Below, piece by piece: positions 34,121 through 43,050 of a stretch of 64,000 nucleotides of DNA (the stretch's first letter is position 1; the number at the start of each line of letters is the position of its first letter). Position numbers and translations under genes: made by a program. The DNA comes from Chryseobacterium sediminis. GTDB lineage: Bacteria > Bacteroidota > Bacteroidia > Flavobacteriales > Weeksellaceae. The stretch is from positions 1,240,001 through 1,304,000 of the forward strand of contig NZ_VUNZ01000001.1 of the NCBI RefSeq assembly GCF_008386505.1, read 5' to 3'. The notes under the pieces were generated by a model, which was not told the DNA's origin, ran no database searches, and was given only the letters and a program-made list of their open reading frames with translations.

Positions 34121-35014
34121 ATGATCAAAAACATTGTAGTTATCGGAGCGGGAACCATGGGAAATGGTATTGCACATACTTTCGCACAAAGCGGTTTTAA
34201 AGTAAATCTTGTAGATGTATCTCAGGAAGCTCTGGACAGAGGTTTGAAAACCATTACTACCAATCTTGACAGAATCATTGCAAAAGGAAATCTTACAGAG
34301 GAGCAAAAAGCTGAAACACTGGGAAACATCACTACTTTCACAGCATTAAATGATGCAGTAGGTGCTGCTGATCTTATTGTAGAGGCAGCTACAGAAAACA
34401 TGGATCTTAAACTGAAGATCTTTGGCCAAATGGATGAACTGGCTCCTGAAGGCTGTATCCTTGCAACCAATACTTCATCTATATCTATCACAAAAATTGC
34501 TGCTGCTACTAAAAGAGCTGATAAAGTAATCGGGATGCACTTCATGAATCCGGTTCCAATTATGAAACTGGTAGAAATCATCAAAGGATATTCTACTTCC
34601 AAGGAGACTTTTGATGCCATCTATGAAATGAGTAAAACTTTAGGTAAAGTTCCTGTAGAAGTGAACGATTATCCAGGTTTTGTGGCTAACAGAATTTTGA
34701 TGCCAATGATCAATGAGTCTATTGAAACGCTTTATAACGGAGTGGCTGGTGTAGAGGAAATTGACACGGTAATGAAGTTGGGAATGGCACATCCAATGGG
34801 TCCGCTTCAGCTGGCAGACTTTATTGGTCTTGATGTATGTCTTGCGATCCTGAATGTAATGTATGACGGTTTCAAAAATCCGAAGTATGCTCCTAACCCA
34901 TTGCTTGTAAATATGGTAACAGCAGGGAAACTTGGTGTAAAATCAGGTGAAGGATTCTATGATTATTCTGAAAGCAAAAAAGCTGAAAAAGTTTCAAAAA
35001 TGTTTTTGAAGTAA
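34121..35014 (+). CDS. 3-hydroxybutyryl-CoA dehydrogenase
   Basis: A 297-residue NAD-dependent dehydrogenase of the 3-hydroxyacyl-CoA family, oxidising 3-hydroxybutyryl-CoA or related acyl-CoAs in the cytoplasm. It has the Rossmann motif VVIGAGTMGNGIA, IVEAATENMDLK, the catalytic His and Asn region GMHFMNPVPIMKLVEII, and DYPGFVANRILMPMINE with LGMAHPMGPLQLADFIGLD. The 297-residue size fits the bacterial Hbd/PaaH group. The neighbour upstream is an unrelated secreted protein, so the pathway (fatty acid, butyrate or phenylacetate) is open. Confidence 0.93.
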   Translation: MIKNIVVIGAGTMGNGIAHTFAQSGFKVNLVDVSQEALDRGLKTITTNLDRIIAKGNLTEEQKAETLGNITTFTALNDAVGAADLIVEAATENMDLKLKIFGQMDELAPEGCILATNTSSISITKIAAATKRADKVIGMHFMNPVPIMKLVEIIKGYSTSKETFDAIYEMSKTLGKVPVEVNDYPGFVANRILMPMINESIETLYNGVAGVEEIDTVMKLGMAHPMGPLQLADFIGLDVCLAILNVMYDGFKNPKYAPNPLLVNMVTAGKLGVKSGEGFYDYSESKKAEKVSKMFLK

Positions 35015-35036
35015 TTTTAAAGTCAATAATTTTATT

Positions 35037-35044
35037 TATCTTTG
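35037..35044 (+). promoter_or_regulatory. Promoter -7 box of the acidic small protein gene
   Basis: TATCTTTG (TAnnTTTG), 22 bases before the ATG. Confidence 0.6.
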
Positions 35045-35066
35045 AGAAAGTTAAAACATTAAAAAA

Positions 35067-35306
35067 ATGAAATTACCAAAGTTTTTATTAGCAGATAATT
35101 CGGAGTTTCCAGAGGATCTATTTGTAGTTCATACAGAATACCCAAGATTTATCTTAAACGTTGAGGAAGAAGAAGTTGAGTGGTTAGATGATCTTGAAGG
35201 TGATGATGAAGAAACTATGGCAGACGAAGCTACTAAAGTAGTAGAAGCAGCGTTTAAATGGTGCGACGAAGAGTTGGCTAAGTACGACGAAGAAGAGGAA
35301 GATTAA
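35067..35306 (+). CDS. Conserved acidic small protein
   Basis: A 79-residue very acidic protein: KLPKFLLADNSEFPEDLFVVHTEYPRFILNVEEEEVEWLDDLEGDDEE, ending ELAKYDEEEED. The ordered first half and acidic tail look like a widely conserved flavobacterial small protein of unknown role (recognition from memory). It has its own promoter box and a strong terminator, so it is a separate short transcript, probably well expressed. Confidence 0.82.
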   Translation: MKLPKFLLADNSEFPEDLFVVHTEYPRFILNVEEEEVEWLDDLEGDDEETMADEATKVVEAAFKWCDEELAKYDEEEED

Positions 35307-35324
35307 TAACACTCTAAAACATAA

Positions 35325-35357
35325 AAAAGGAACTCAATTGAGTTCCTTTTGTTTTTT
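35325..35357. terminator. Bidirectional terminator
   Basis: AAAAGGAACTCAA and TTGAGTTCCTTTT form a perfect 13-bp palindrome followed by GTTTTTTAT; it separates two convergent genes. Confidence 0.8.
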
Positions 35358-35766
35358 ATTCTGATTTAGTGAATTTCAATAATAAAAGATTGTCTTTATA
35401 CAATTCTAAAGTATTTCCGGAAATCACATACTTGTTTGCTTTTCCCATCATATCCATAAAGTTCTGCTCTACTCCGATGTTGTTACACATCATTTTTGTA
35501 GAACCCATCTGTCCGGCCGTAAAACCACCTGTAGACGGATCTATGGTAGCTGTTCCGAAATAGTTGTTGCATCCTGCGTTTCCAGTGATCTTTTCTCCTT
35601 CGATGTTCAATGTTGGAACTTTACCTTTTACCGTTTCAGCCAGAGTCCATTTTGTATTGGCAAGAGCAGGCTGAGCTTTTCCTACTTTAGAAGCAGACGG
35701 GCTTGTCATAGATCCACATGAAGCCAATACTGCTGCTGTACATATACTTAAAAAAAGATTTTTCAT
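35356..35766 (-). CDS. META-domain lipoprotein (HslJ-like)
   Basis: A 136-residue lipoprotein: signal MKNLFLSICTAAVLASC with lipobox LASC. The META domain follows (ANTKWTLAETVKGK, ITGNAGCNNYFGTATID, MGSTKMMCNNIGVEQNFMDMM, YKDNLLLLKF). META/HslJ proteins are outer-envelope lipoproteins linked to heat shock and novobiocin tolerance in E. coli; the role here is unknown. The Cys pair GCNNYFG and MMCNN is the family signature. Confidence 0.9.
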   Translation of the reverse strand: MKNLFLSICTAAVLASCGSMTSPSASKVGKAQPALANTKWTLAETVKGKVPTLNIEGEKITGNAGCNNYFGTATIDPSTGGFTAGQMGSTKMMCNNIGVEQNFMDMMGKANKYVISGNTLELYKDNLLLLKFTKSE

Positions 35767-35939
35767 TTTTTACTTTTTGAATTAATCCAAATTTACGGAA
35801 ATTATATTATTTAAACGGGTTGCGGTGAATTTTATTATCCTTTAACAGTTGACATTTGAAAATTTTTCCGAATTATTTTTACGCTCTTGATAATCAAAAA
35901 AAGGGTTGAAAGCGTTAAGACATAAGAACTTTATCTGCA

Positions 35940-36172
35940 TTAAAGTTATAGCATTGCCTTTGTCATTCCGAAGGAATCTATACTATAATTGGTTTATAAA
36001 ATATATTGAGACTCCTACGGAGTGACAAAGACTGTGGATAGATTGTTTTTATACTAGATTTCTATTTTCACTACTATCACGAATGCGATTCAATAGGAAC
36101 GGGATATAATCCTGAGTCTAGTCGAAGGGAGCCGTTTTTGTATCAACAAAAATTCATTTGGCTTTAGCCGAA
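35940..36172 (+). repeat. Composite dispersed repeat, locus 1
   Basis: A TGTCATTC...GAGTGACA palindrome (35960-36029) is followed by a GGCTAAAGCC-type unit in inverse orientation (36088-36172). The whole composite, including flanking words such as ATAGCATTGCCTTTGTCATTCC, reappears reverse-complemented at 44140-44340. No gene lies in the 497 bases 35767-36263. Confidence 0.8.
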
Positions 36173-36211
36173 ACATATTAATATATTTTTATTAAACCTT
36201 TAAAAACGAAA

Positions 36212-36236
36212 AAACGGACTTTAAAAGTCCGTTTCT
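36212..36236 (-). terminator. Terminator of pheT
   Basis: AAACGGACTTT pairs with AAAGTCCGTTT; the minus side continues TTTTTTCGTTTTT. Confidence 0.8.
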
Positions 36237-36263
36237 ATTATTTATGAAATATATTTTCAATGA

Positions 36264-38666
36264 TTAAGATCTCAACTCAGCGTTGAATTCTTTCTGGAAC
36301 GCTTTGATCAGAGAATCCATTACTTCTGTAATTTCTTTTTCTTCCAATGTCTTTTCTTCGTTTAACAGCTCGAAGCTCATTGCATAAGACTTCTTGCCTT
36401 CAGGAAGATTTTTACCTTCATAGACATCGAATAGATTAATATTCTTAATGAATGGAGATTTATTCTTTTTAGCCGTCTGATATAAATCCTGATAGTTTAC
36501 ATTTTTATCAATCAATAAAGCTAAGTCTCTTCTTATTTTGTTGAATTTCGGAATGTCTTTGAATTTCAATTCATTTTTAGAACGCAGTTCCTGAGCATAT
36601 TCCAGTTCAATTTCTGCATAGAAACAATCTTGATCAATATCAAAGTCTTTTAATAAAACAGGAGCTACTTTTCCAATTCTTACCAGTGCTTTACCATCAA
36701 CTTCATATACCAGAGAATCTGAGAATCTTTCATCCGTTAAAGCAACTTCTTTATAATCTACAGCCAGTCTTTCCAATAAAACTTTTACATAAGCTTTAAG
36801 GTTATAGAAACTTACAGCAGACTTAGGCTGAAGCCAGTTTTCGGAAACATCTCTTCCGGACACCAACAAAGCCAGTTGTTTTCTTTCTTCGTATTTTTCT
36901 TTTTTGTGATAAATTTTTCCTAATTCAAAGAATTTGATGTCCTGGTTCTTTCTGTTGATATTATATACAGCATTCTGCAGAAGACCTTCTAATAAAGATT
37001 TTCTCATGAATGCCAAATCTCCGCTTAAAGGATTTAACAGTTTTACAGCATCAGTTTCGTCTTTTACAGAAGTTAATGAATTATTCATCACTTCATTGAA
37101 TCCAAGGCCTTGTAAAGTTCTTGCCCAGCTATTTTCCAGTTCATCCTGATCGTTAGTGCTAAGTTTCACCGGCGTAAAAGAAAACTTCTGTGGAGCATCA
37201 ATTTTATTGTAACCGTAGATTCTTAAAATCTCTTCAATGACATCAATTTCTCTTGTTACATCTGCTCTGTATGCAGGAACAGAGATTTCAAAGCCGTTAG
37301 GAATTTCATTTAAAACCTGAATTTCCAATGCTTTTAAGATTTCCTTTACTTTTTCTCTGTGAATTTTCGTTCCTAAAATCTGCTCAATTTTAGAGAATCT
37401 GATAATCACATAGTTATCTTCTATTTTCTTAGGATATTCTTCTAATAACTCTCCTACTAATTTTCCTTCAGCAATTTCCTGAATCATCTTAATAGCGTGA
37501 GTGATGGCCGTTCTTGTAAGATTCGGGTCTACTCCTCTTTCAAATCTGAAAGAAGCATCTGTATTCAGGCTGTGGGCTTTTGCTCCTTTTCTTACCGCAA
37601 TCGGGTTGAAATAAGCGCTTTCAAGGAATATTGTTTTTGTAGTTTCTGATACTCCTGAATTCTCACCACCGAATACTCCGGCAATACACATTGGCTTGTC
37701 TTTACCATCTTTGATCATGATTTCAGAACCGTTCAATGTTCTTTCAACTCCGTCTAAAGTAGTAAATTTCGTTCCCGGTTTTACAACTCCTACTTTCACT
37801 TTCTTATCTGCAATTTTATCTGCATCAAATGCGTGAAGCGGTTGTCCGTACCCGTGAAGAATATAGTTGGTAATATCTACAACGTTATTAATCGGGCTTA
37901 GTCCGATTGCTTTTAGTCTGTCTTTTAACCAAGATGGAGAGTCTGCCACTTTCACGTCTTCAATAACTGCTCCGATGTATCTTGGGCACAATTCAGCATC
38001 TTCAATTTCCAGTTTGAAATCATGAGTTCCTTCATTATTCAAAGCTTCAGAAGATACTTTATTGAATTGAGATTTTAGTTGGTTTGTAGAAAGATAGGCA
38101 TGTAAATCTCTGGCAACTCCATAGTGAGACATTGCATCGGTTCTGTTTGGAGTTAACCCGATTTCAAACACCTCATCATTAGTAAGCTCAAAATAGTCAG
38201 CAAAGTTTTTACCTACTTCATATTTGGTTTCATCCAGCACCATGATTCCTCCGTGATCTTCGCTAAGACCTAGTTCATCTTCTGCACAGATCATTCCCTG
38301 AGAAACCTCCCCTCTGATTTTTGCTTCTTTAATTTCAAAAAAGTTTCCTGTTTTATCATAGATTTTTGTTCCGACAACTGCTACAGGAACGGTCTGTCCT
38401 GCATCTACGTTTGGAGCGCCGCAAACAATATTCAATATTTTTCCGTTTCCTACGTCTACTGTTGTCTTCTTCAGTTTGTCAGCATTCGGATGTTTTTCGC
38501 AAGTTAGTACTTTACCTACCACAATTCCTTCCAGGCTGCCTCTTACACTTTCAAATTTATCTATCCCTTCAACCTCAAGACCAATATCTGTAAGGAATTC
38601 ACCGATTCTTTCAGTTTTTGATTCCGTTTTTACAAAGTCCTTCAGCCAGTTGTTTGATATTTTCAT
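36264..38666 (-). CDS. pheT: Phenylalanyl-tRNA synthetase beta subunit
   Basis: The 800-residue beta chain of the alpha2-beta2 synthetase that charges tRNA-Phe. Domains in order: N-terminal B1 segment (MKISNNWLKDFVKT), tRNA-binding OB fold (residues ~40-150; EKHPNADKLKKTTVDVG, VCGAPNV), B3/B4 editing domain (~210-400; NNVVDITNYILHGYGQPLHAFDADKI, FRFERGVDP), B5 (~410-480), catalytic-like core, and C-terminal FDX-ACB domain (~710-800; KFNKIRRDLALLID). Normal family length. pheS is not adjacent, as is common in this phylum. Confidence 0.97.
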   Translation of the reverse strand: MKISNNWLKDFVKTESKTERIGEFLTDIGLEVEGIDKFESVRGSLEGIVVGKVLTCEKHPNADKLKKTTVDVGNGKILNIVCGAPNVDAGQTVPVAVVGTKIYDKTGNFFEIKEAKIRGEVSQGMICAEDELGLSEDHGGIMVLDETKYEVGKNFADYFELTNDEVFEIGLTPNRTDAMSHYGVARDLHAYLSTNQLKSQFNKVSSEALNNEGTHDFKLEIEDAELCPRYIGAVIEDVKVADSPSWLKDRLKAIGLSPINNVVDITNYILHGYGQPLHAFDADKIADKKVKVGVVKPGTKFTTLDGVERTLNGSEIMIKDGKDKPMCIAGVFGGENSGVSETTKTIFLESAYFNPIAVRKGAKAHSLNTDASFRFERGVDPNLTRTAITHAIKMIQEIAEGKLVGELLEEYPKKIEDNYVIIRFSKIEQILGTKIHREKVKEILKALEIQVLNEIPNGFEISVPAYRADVTREIDVIEEILRIYGYNKIDAPQKFSFTPVKLSTNDQDELENSWARTLQGLGFNEVMNNSLTSVKDETDAVKLLNPLSGDLAFMRKSLLEGLLQNAVYNINRKNQDIKFFELGKIYHKKEKYEERKQLALLVSGRDVSENWLQPKSAVSFYNLKAYVKVLLERLAVDYKEVALTDERFSDSLVYEVDGKALVRIGKVAPVLLKDFDIDQDCFYAEIELEYAQELRSKNELKFKDIPKFNKIRRDLALLIDKNVNYQDLYQTAKKNKSPFIKNINLFDVYEGKNLPEGKKSYAMSFELLNEEKTLEEKEITEVMDSLIKAFQKEFNAELRS

Positions 38667-38861
38667 TTGTTTATCTATCTACTTATTTAATTCGTCAGAT
38701 GAGCCTTAAGGATGCACCTGCTCTATTTTGAAACTTTTATTTGAAATTCCACCCCTGATTCCGGTGTGATTTTTCGAGCTACAAATGTCGTGTTTTTTTG
38801 AGAAATAGAGAAATTTAGAAGCGACTTTAAGATAATTAATTTTCATTAATACTTCTTGAAT

Positions 38862-39479
38862 CTATTGATCAGATGGTCTTGCTACCTTCTTTAAACTGTC
38901 AGAGAATAATACCAGTCCTCCGGCCATCATGATAATGTCTTTCAACACTAAACGTCCTGCTCCGGATAGATATGGAAATCCAAATTGAGGCGTCGGATAA
39001 TCTCCACCCAGATTCGGCACATATACTTCGGGAGTGGTTCCTAAAAATGACAGGGTAACTAATGACATTAAAAACGTTAAAGCCCCTCCTACTGCTCCTA
39101 TTTTAGGAAACCAGATTCCTAACAGCACCAAAAGTCCGATTATAACGATCATTGTCCCCAAACCATAAGAAAATGTGTATGTCCTATTTTCTTTATGCCA
39201 ATCAATATTTTTCTGGATAACTTTACCTTCTGGGTTTTTATACAGGGTATATTCTGCAACAAGTTTTTTGTCTTCATTAAGAATTTTATTCCCTGCATTT
39301 TTGTAGAAGAAACTCATGAAAGGGCTATTGGCTACAAAGGGTACAATTCCTTCGGCTTCGTAATGAAATGCCTTTAAACCTCCAATCCAGGCCATAACGA
39401 TGAAAATTGAAATTCTGAGAAAATTGAAAAAGTAAGTATCCAATTGTAATAAACGGTGGTAAAGTCTGTTGTTTTGCAT
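38862..39479 (-). CDS. DUF417/YkgB-family membrane protein
   Basis: A 205-residue membrane protein with about four hydrophobic segments (near 20-40, 110-130, 135-155 and 175-195). It has the DUF417 (YkgB) blocks IFIVMAWIGGLKAFHYEAEGIVPFVANSPFMSF and GLLVLLGIWFPKIGAVGGALTFLMSLVTLSFL. The function is unknown. The frame is open to a GTG at 39509, but that lies before the TACCTTTG promoter box at 39497-39504, so the ATG at 39479 is the start. A same-strand AraC regulator lies directly upstream and probably controls it. Confidence 0.88.
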   Translation of the reverse strand: MQNNRLYHRLLQLDTYFFNFLRISIFIVMAWIGGLKAFHYEAEGIVPFVANSPFMSFFYKNAGNKILNEDKKLVAEYTLYKNPEGKVIQKNIDWHKENRTYTFSYGLGTMIVIIGLLVLLGIWFPKIGAVGGALTFLMSLVTLSFLGTTPEVYVPNLGGDYPTPQFGFPYLSGAGRLVLKDIIMMAGGLVLFSDSLKKVARPSDQ

Positions 39480-39496
39480 GTGATTTATTTTTTTAA

Positions 39497-39525
39497 CAAA
39501 GGTATTCACACGCTTATGGCGTCAA
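39497..39525 (-). promoter_or_regulatory. Promoter of the DUF417 gene
   Basis: On the minus strand a -33 TTG (39523-39525) lies 18 bases before the -7 box TACCTTTG (39497-39504). The box is 18 bases before the ATG at 39479, and its position decides that start codon. Confidence 0.65.
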
Positions 39526-39543
39526 CATAGATATATCAGGACA

Positions 39544-40374
39544 TTACATGGACATTTTTGCCACCACAGAGATTCCTACTTGTTCTCTATATTTTTTGGG
39601 AGAACATCCTACCGCTTTTTTAAAATACCTGCTGAAGTAAAATTCATCTGCAAAGCCAAGTTCTGAAGCGATTTCTTTTACAGATCTATAGGTTAAATGC
39701 AACAGCTTTTTGGATTCAAGAATAATTCTTTCATTGATAAGCTGGGTAGGCGTTTTCGCAAATTCTTTCTTTACCGCTTTACTTAAAGTATTATTGGTGA
39801 TACTCAGTTTGTCACTGTAAAATGATAGTTCCTTTTCACTTTTAAAATGAACCTCCAGCAGTTTCTGAAATTCTGCAGCATTTTTATTCGGCAGTTTATC
39901 ATGAGAAACTACACTGCTTTCTATACTACTTTTCTGTTTGCTGCCAATGGCAAGGATAAGCTGTATATACGTTTTGATAATGGATTCTGAAAACTGATGT
40001 TTTTCTGATTCTTCTTTTTTGATATGATTAAAAAGCTCGAGAATATATTTATAATTTTCTTCGGAGAGTTCAACCCCTGGATTCAGGTAAATATTATTGA
40101 AAAGCAGTCCATTACACGCCACTTCTTCTTTATGATATTCGATACAGTAATAATCACCATGAAAAAAAAGTACATCGATATTTTCATCAGATTCCGAAGC
40201 CAGTTTCAGTTTCTGATAAGGAGAAAGAAACAGTATATTGTATCCGCTGTAAGAGTAATTAATATCATCCACAGAGAAAACACCGGAACCCTTCCATAGA
40301 ATAACACTGTAGTTTTCAGTAGTGAATTCTGAAGGAAAATCTGAGGTGTGATAAGACTGTATTTTTATTTTCAT
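39544..40374 (-). CDS. AraC-family transcriptional regulator
   Basis: A 276-residue regulator. A cupin-like N-terminal half (SVILWKGSGVFSVDDINYSYSGYNILFLSPYQKLKL) is followed by two helix-turn-helix motifs in the last ~100 residues: ELSFYSDKLSITNNTLSKAVKKEFAKTP and SVKEIASELGFADEFYFSRYFKKAVGCSPKKYR. It lies 64 bases upstream of the DUF417 gene on the same strand, so that membrane protein is its probable target. The effector is unknown. Confidence 0.93.
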   Translation of the reverse strand: MKIKIQSYHTSDFPSEFTTENYSVILWKGSGVFSVDDINYSYSGYNILFLSPYQKLKLASESDENIDVLFFHGDYYCIEYHKEEVACNGLLFNNIYLNPGVELSEENYKYILELFNHIKKEESEKHQFSESIIKTYIQLILAIGSKQKSSIESSVVSHDKLPNKNAAEFQKLLEVHFKSEKELSFYSDKLSITNNTLSKAVKKEFAKTPTQLINERIILESKKLLHLTYRSVKEIASELGFADEFYFSRYFKKAVGCSPKKYREQVGISVVAKMSM

Positions 40375-40437
40375 GATGAGTCCTTTTTAAACACTAATGA
40401 CACTAATAACTCACAAATAATACGATTTGTAAACTAT

Positions 40438-41271
40438 TTAATATTCTCTTGAATAGGTTTTCTTCTCTGTCAAATATTCGGTTTTAGTTCCGTTACCAGT
40501 TCTGAAAAGGGTTTTGAGAGTTTCTCTATATTTGTCATTCTCTACTCTGGGAAGATAGCATACAAAATGTAAATGTGGGCCTTTGCTCCATCCTGTATTT
40601 CCACTTAATCCAATTACATCTCCTTTTTTCACCTGATCACCAATATTTACCTTGACTCCGTTTTGCTTTAAATGATAATATTGAGCAAAAGTTCCATCCG
40701 GATGTAAAATAGTAATATAATTTGCTTTATCTATGCAACTTCTTGTTGGACAACCTATATTACTGGTGCTTACCAGATCTGTTACCAACCCTTCTCTCGC
40801 AGCAGTGACTTCAGTTCCTTCCGGCATTGTAAAGTCTAAAGAATTTTCATTCTGATGAGAGAAAGTTCCATTATATCCCTGATAGATATTAACCGATTTT
40901 CCTTTTTTAAAAGGCAAATCATAATGATAATCTTTATCATAGTTTATTAATGTAACATCTCCAATGTACATCATATATCCTGGAATATTCTTTACCTTCC
41001 AGCTTTTCATTTTGTCTGCAACAACAAAATAACCAACTTTATTTCTTACTGAGTTGGCAGGAATTACCTGAGTTGTTTTAAAGGGTTTGGGAATTCTCAT
41101 ATTTTCTACTTCTGGAGACCCTGAAAACACTAAAGACATTGGATAAATGCCCTTGTTATCTGCATAAAGGTTTAAAGTATCACCTTTTTTTTCATGATAA
41201 ACCTTAATGTTACTTTGTGAAAATAAGGCGATAGATGGTAATAGTAAAATAAGAGTTGTTATTTTCTTCAT
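40438..41271 (-). CDS. M23-family (LytM) peptidase, secreted
   Basis: A 277-residue exported protein with a signal peptide (MKKITTLILLLPSIALFSQ). The last ~120 residues form the M23 domain: HQNENSLDFTMPEGTEVTAAREGLVTDL, then ILHPDGTFAQYYHLKQNGVKVNIGDQVKKGDVIGLSGNTGWSKGPHLHFVCYLP. The zinc ligands are in HxH of PHLHF. M23 enzymes cut peptidoglycan cross-links or serve as activators of amidases. An ATG at 41271 starts the signal peptide; an upstream in-frame start at 41343 would fall in a dispersed repeat. Confidence 0.88.
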   Translation of the reverse strand: MKKITTLILLLPSIALFSQSNIKVYHEKKGDTLNLYADNKGIYPMSLVFSGSPEVENMRIPKPFKTTQVIPANSVRNKVGYFVVADKMKSWKVKNIPGYMMYIGDVTLINYDKDYHYDLPFKKGKSVNIYQGYNGTFSHQNENSLDFTMPEGTEVTAAREGLVTDLVSTSNIGCPTRSCIDKANYITILHPDGTFAQYYHLKQNGVKVNIGDQVKKGDVIGLSGNTGWSKGPHLHFVCYLPRVENDKYRETLKTLFRTGNGTKTEYLTEKKTYSREY

Positions 41272-41294
41272 GTTTATTATTTTTTTTCTTACTA

Positions 41295-41360
41295 TACTTT
41301 TGCCTTGAAGCAAAAGTATGCAAAAGTTCAAGACGGGAATCATCCGCTAAAAATTTGAAT
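41295..41360 (+). repeat. Dispersed ATACTTTT-hairpin repeat, copy 1
   Basis: ATACTTTTGCCTTGAAGCAAAAGTAT hairpin, then GCAAAAGTTCAAGACGGGAA and TCATCCGCTAAAAATTTGAA. It is repeated at 52512-52576 with a handful of differences. Both copies lie 5' of a minus-strand gene. Confidence 0.85.
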
Positions 41361-41541
41361 GTACTCCTAAAATTTCCAAACTCGCATGGATAATCCGGTT
41401 CTTCTTCGGTTCAACAGTATGCCCCATGCTCAAACAGTGGAAATTTTTTAACGGATTACATCCAAATTTTCTTAACGCTCCTAATTCCTAAGTCGGTTCC
41501 ACATAATTACAACTATGAGTCGGAATGCAGGATTACAAAAA

Positions 41542-41566
41542 AAAGCCGGAAAAATTCCAGCTTTCT
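41542..41566 (-). terminator. Terminator of dnaN
   Basis: AAAGCCGGAA pairs with TTCCAGCTTT (one mismatch); the minus side runs into TTTTTTTTG. Confidence 0.7.
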
Positions 41567-41586
41567 TTTTTATGGTATATTTAATA

Positions 41587-42717
41587 TTATAATCCGATTA
41601 CCGGCATTGATAACATTAAGATATTTTCGTTTTCTTCAAGACCATCAAGAGGTTCAATGATCCCCGGTCTGTTAGGTTGAGACATTTTCATGGTGATATC
41701 ATCAGATCCTAGAATTGTCAGCATTTCAGTTAAGAATTTAGAGCTGAATCCGATATTGATATCTTCTCCGTTATAATCACAAGGAATCTGCATGTCTGCT
41801 TTGTTTGCATATTCAGTATCTTCTGCATGAAGGTGAAGAATATTTCCTGAAAGCTTAAATCTTACCTGATTGGTAGATTTATTAGACATGATAGATGCTC
41901 TTTTGATTGCTCCTAATAAAAGGTTTCTGTTGATTGTCAATACATTTGGATTTTCCTTTGGAATTACCGCTGTGTAGTTTGGATATTTACCGTCAATCAG
42001 TCTACAGATCCATATATGCTTACCAAAAGTAAACTTAGCCATATTCTCATTGAAGTCGATTGTAACGTCTTCATTGGAACTTGCCAGGATATTTTTGAAA
42101 ATGTTCAGAGGTTTTTTAGGCATGATAAACTCCATCGGCTCAGCATTCATCAGATCAGCTCTTTTGTACACCACTAATCTGTGGGAGTCTGTAGATACGA
42201 AATTGGTTTCGTTTTCTCCAAACTGGAAAAGAACCCCTGTCATTACCGGACGAAGAGAATCATTACTTGTAGCAAATAAAGTATTTGTTAAAGCTTCAGA
42301 CAAAACCCCTGCAGGCATCGTCACGCTTTGTGAAGCGTCGAATTCCGGCAATTCAGGATAGTCATCAGCATTATCTAATGCTACTGCGAAATTATCTTTT
42401 TCATCTAAAATCTCAAGCTGGCTTCCTGTTCCTTCTGCATTGTCTTTCACAACAAATGTCAGAGGCTGTTCACCATAAGTCTTGATAAAATCCTGAAAAA
42501 TTTTAGCAGGAACAGCAAATTTACCTGTATCATCAGACTTTACTTCCAGAGAAGTAACAAGAGTTGTCTCGCCGTCAGATGCTGTAATGGTAACATTATT
42601 TCCGTCTAATTCAAAAAGATAGTTTTCTAAAATCGGTCTCGATTGAGAGCTTGATATTACGCCACTTACAGTTTGTAACGCCTTCTGCAGTTCACCACTT
42701 GAAATAATAAATTTCAT
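41587..42717 (-). CDS. dnaN: DNA polymerase III beta sliding clamp
   Basis: The 376-residue processivity clamp that holds the replicative polymerase on DNA as a dimeric ring of three-domain subunits. It starts MKFIISSGELQKALQTVSGVI, with SRPILENYLFELDGNNVTITASDGETTL in domain 1, and ends MLSMPVIG, the C-terminal clamp end that is conserved in bacteria. Length and layout are typical. It is not next to dnaA or gyrB here, and no replication-origin features were seen around it. Confidence 0.97.
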   Translation of the reverse strand: MKFIISSGELQKALQTVSGVISSSQSRPILENYLFELDGNNVTITASDGETTLVTSLEVKSDDTGKFAVPAKIFQDFIKTYGEQPLTFVVKDNAEGTGSQLEILDEKDNFAVALDNADDYPELPEFDASQSVTMPAGVLSEALTNTLFATSNDSLRPVMTGVLFQFGENETNFVSTDSHRLVVYKRADLMNAEPMEFIMPKKPLNIFKNILASSNEDVTIDFNENMAKFTFGKHIWICRLIDGKYPNYTAVIPKENPNVLTINRNLLLGAIKRASIMSNKSTNQVRFKLSGNILHLHAEDTEYANKADMQIPCDYNGEDINIGFSSKFLTEMLTILGSDDITMKMSQPNRPGIIEPLDGLEENENILMLSMPVIGL

Positions 42718-42739
42718 AGATTTATAAAATAAGTTTCTA

Positions 42740-42747
42740 CAAATATA
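42740..42747 (-). promoter_or_regulatory. Promoter -7 box of dnaN
   Basis: TATATTTG on the minus strand (TAnnTTTG), 22 bases before the ATG. The remaining intergenic space 42750-43020 is A+T rich without further recognised features. Confidence 0.6.
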
Positions 42748-43024
42748 ATAAATAGATACAATAAAGAAAAGAATAATATGGAGGAGTTTTTCACAAATAT
42801 CCTTAATCTGTTTTGAGCCTTGATATTATGCTTAAATTTCTTTTGATCTTATAATTTTCTTCAAAATATTCACTTTAGTCGGATTTCCATTTGTCTTTTT
42901 TTTCTTCAAAACGCAGTAAAACATGAGTATTTGGGAGCAAAAAAGGTTAAATACTGATCATTTTCTCTAATAATATCTTATTTCAAATATAAAAGATAAT
43001 CTACAACAATCAAAATACAAAGCT

Positions 43025-43032
43025 TATCTTTG
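43025..43032 (+). promoter_or_regulatory. Promoter -7 box of dgkA
   Basis: TATCTTTG (TAnnTTTG), 18 bases before the ATG at 43051; it overlaps an upstream TTG at 43030, which is therefore not the start. Confidence 0.6.
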
Positions 43033-43050
43033 TGTGGAAAGTTCAACATT

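Noticed and set aside
38667..38861. Possible leader attenuator or T-box before pheT
   Set aside because: No T-box or Phe-rich leader peptide could be read; T-boxes are rare in this phylum.
41587..43050. Replication origin next to dnaN
   Set aside because: No dnaA gene or cluster of DnaA boxes was seen; dnaN is often away from the origin in this phylum.
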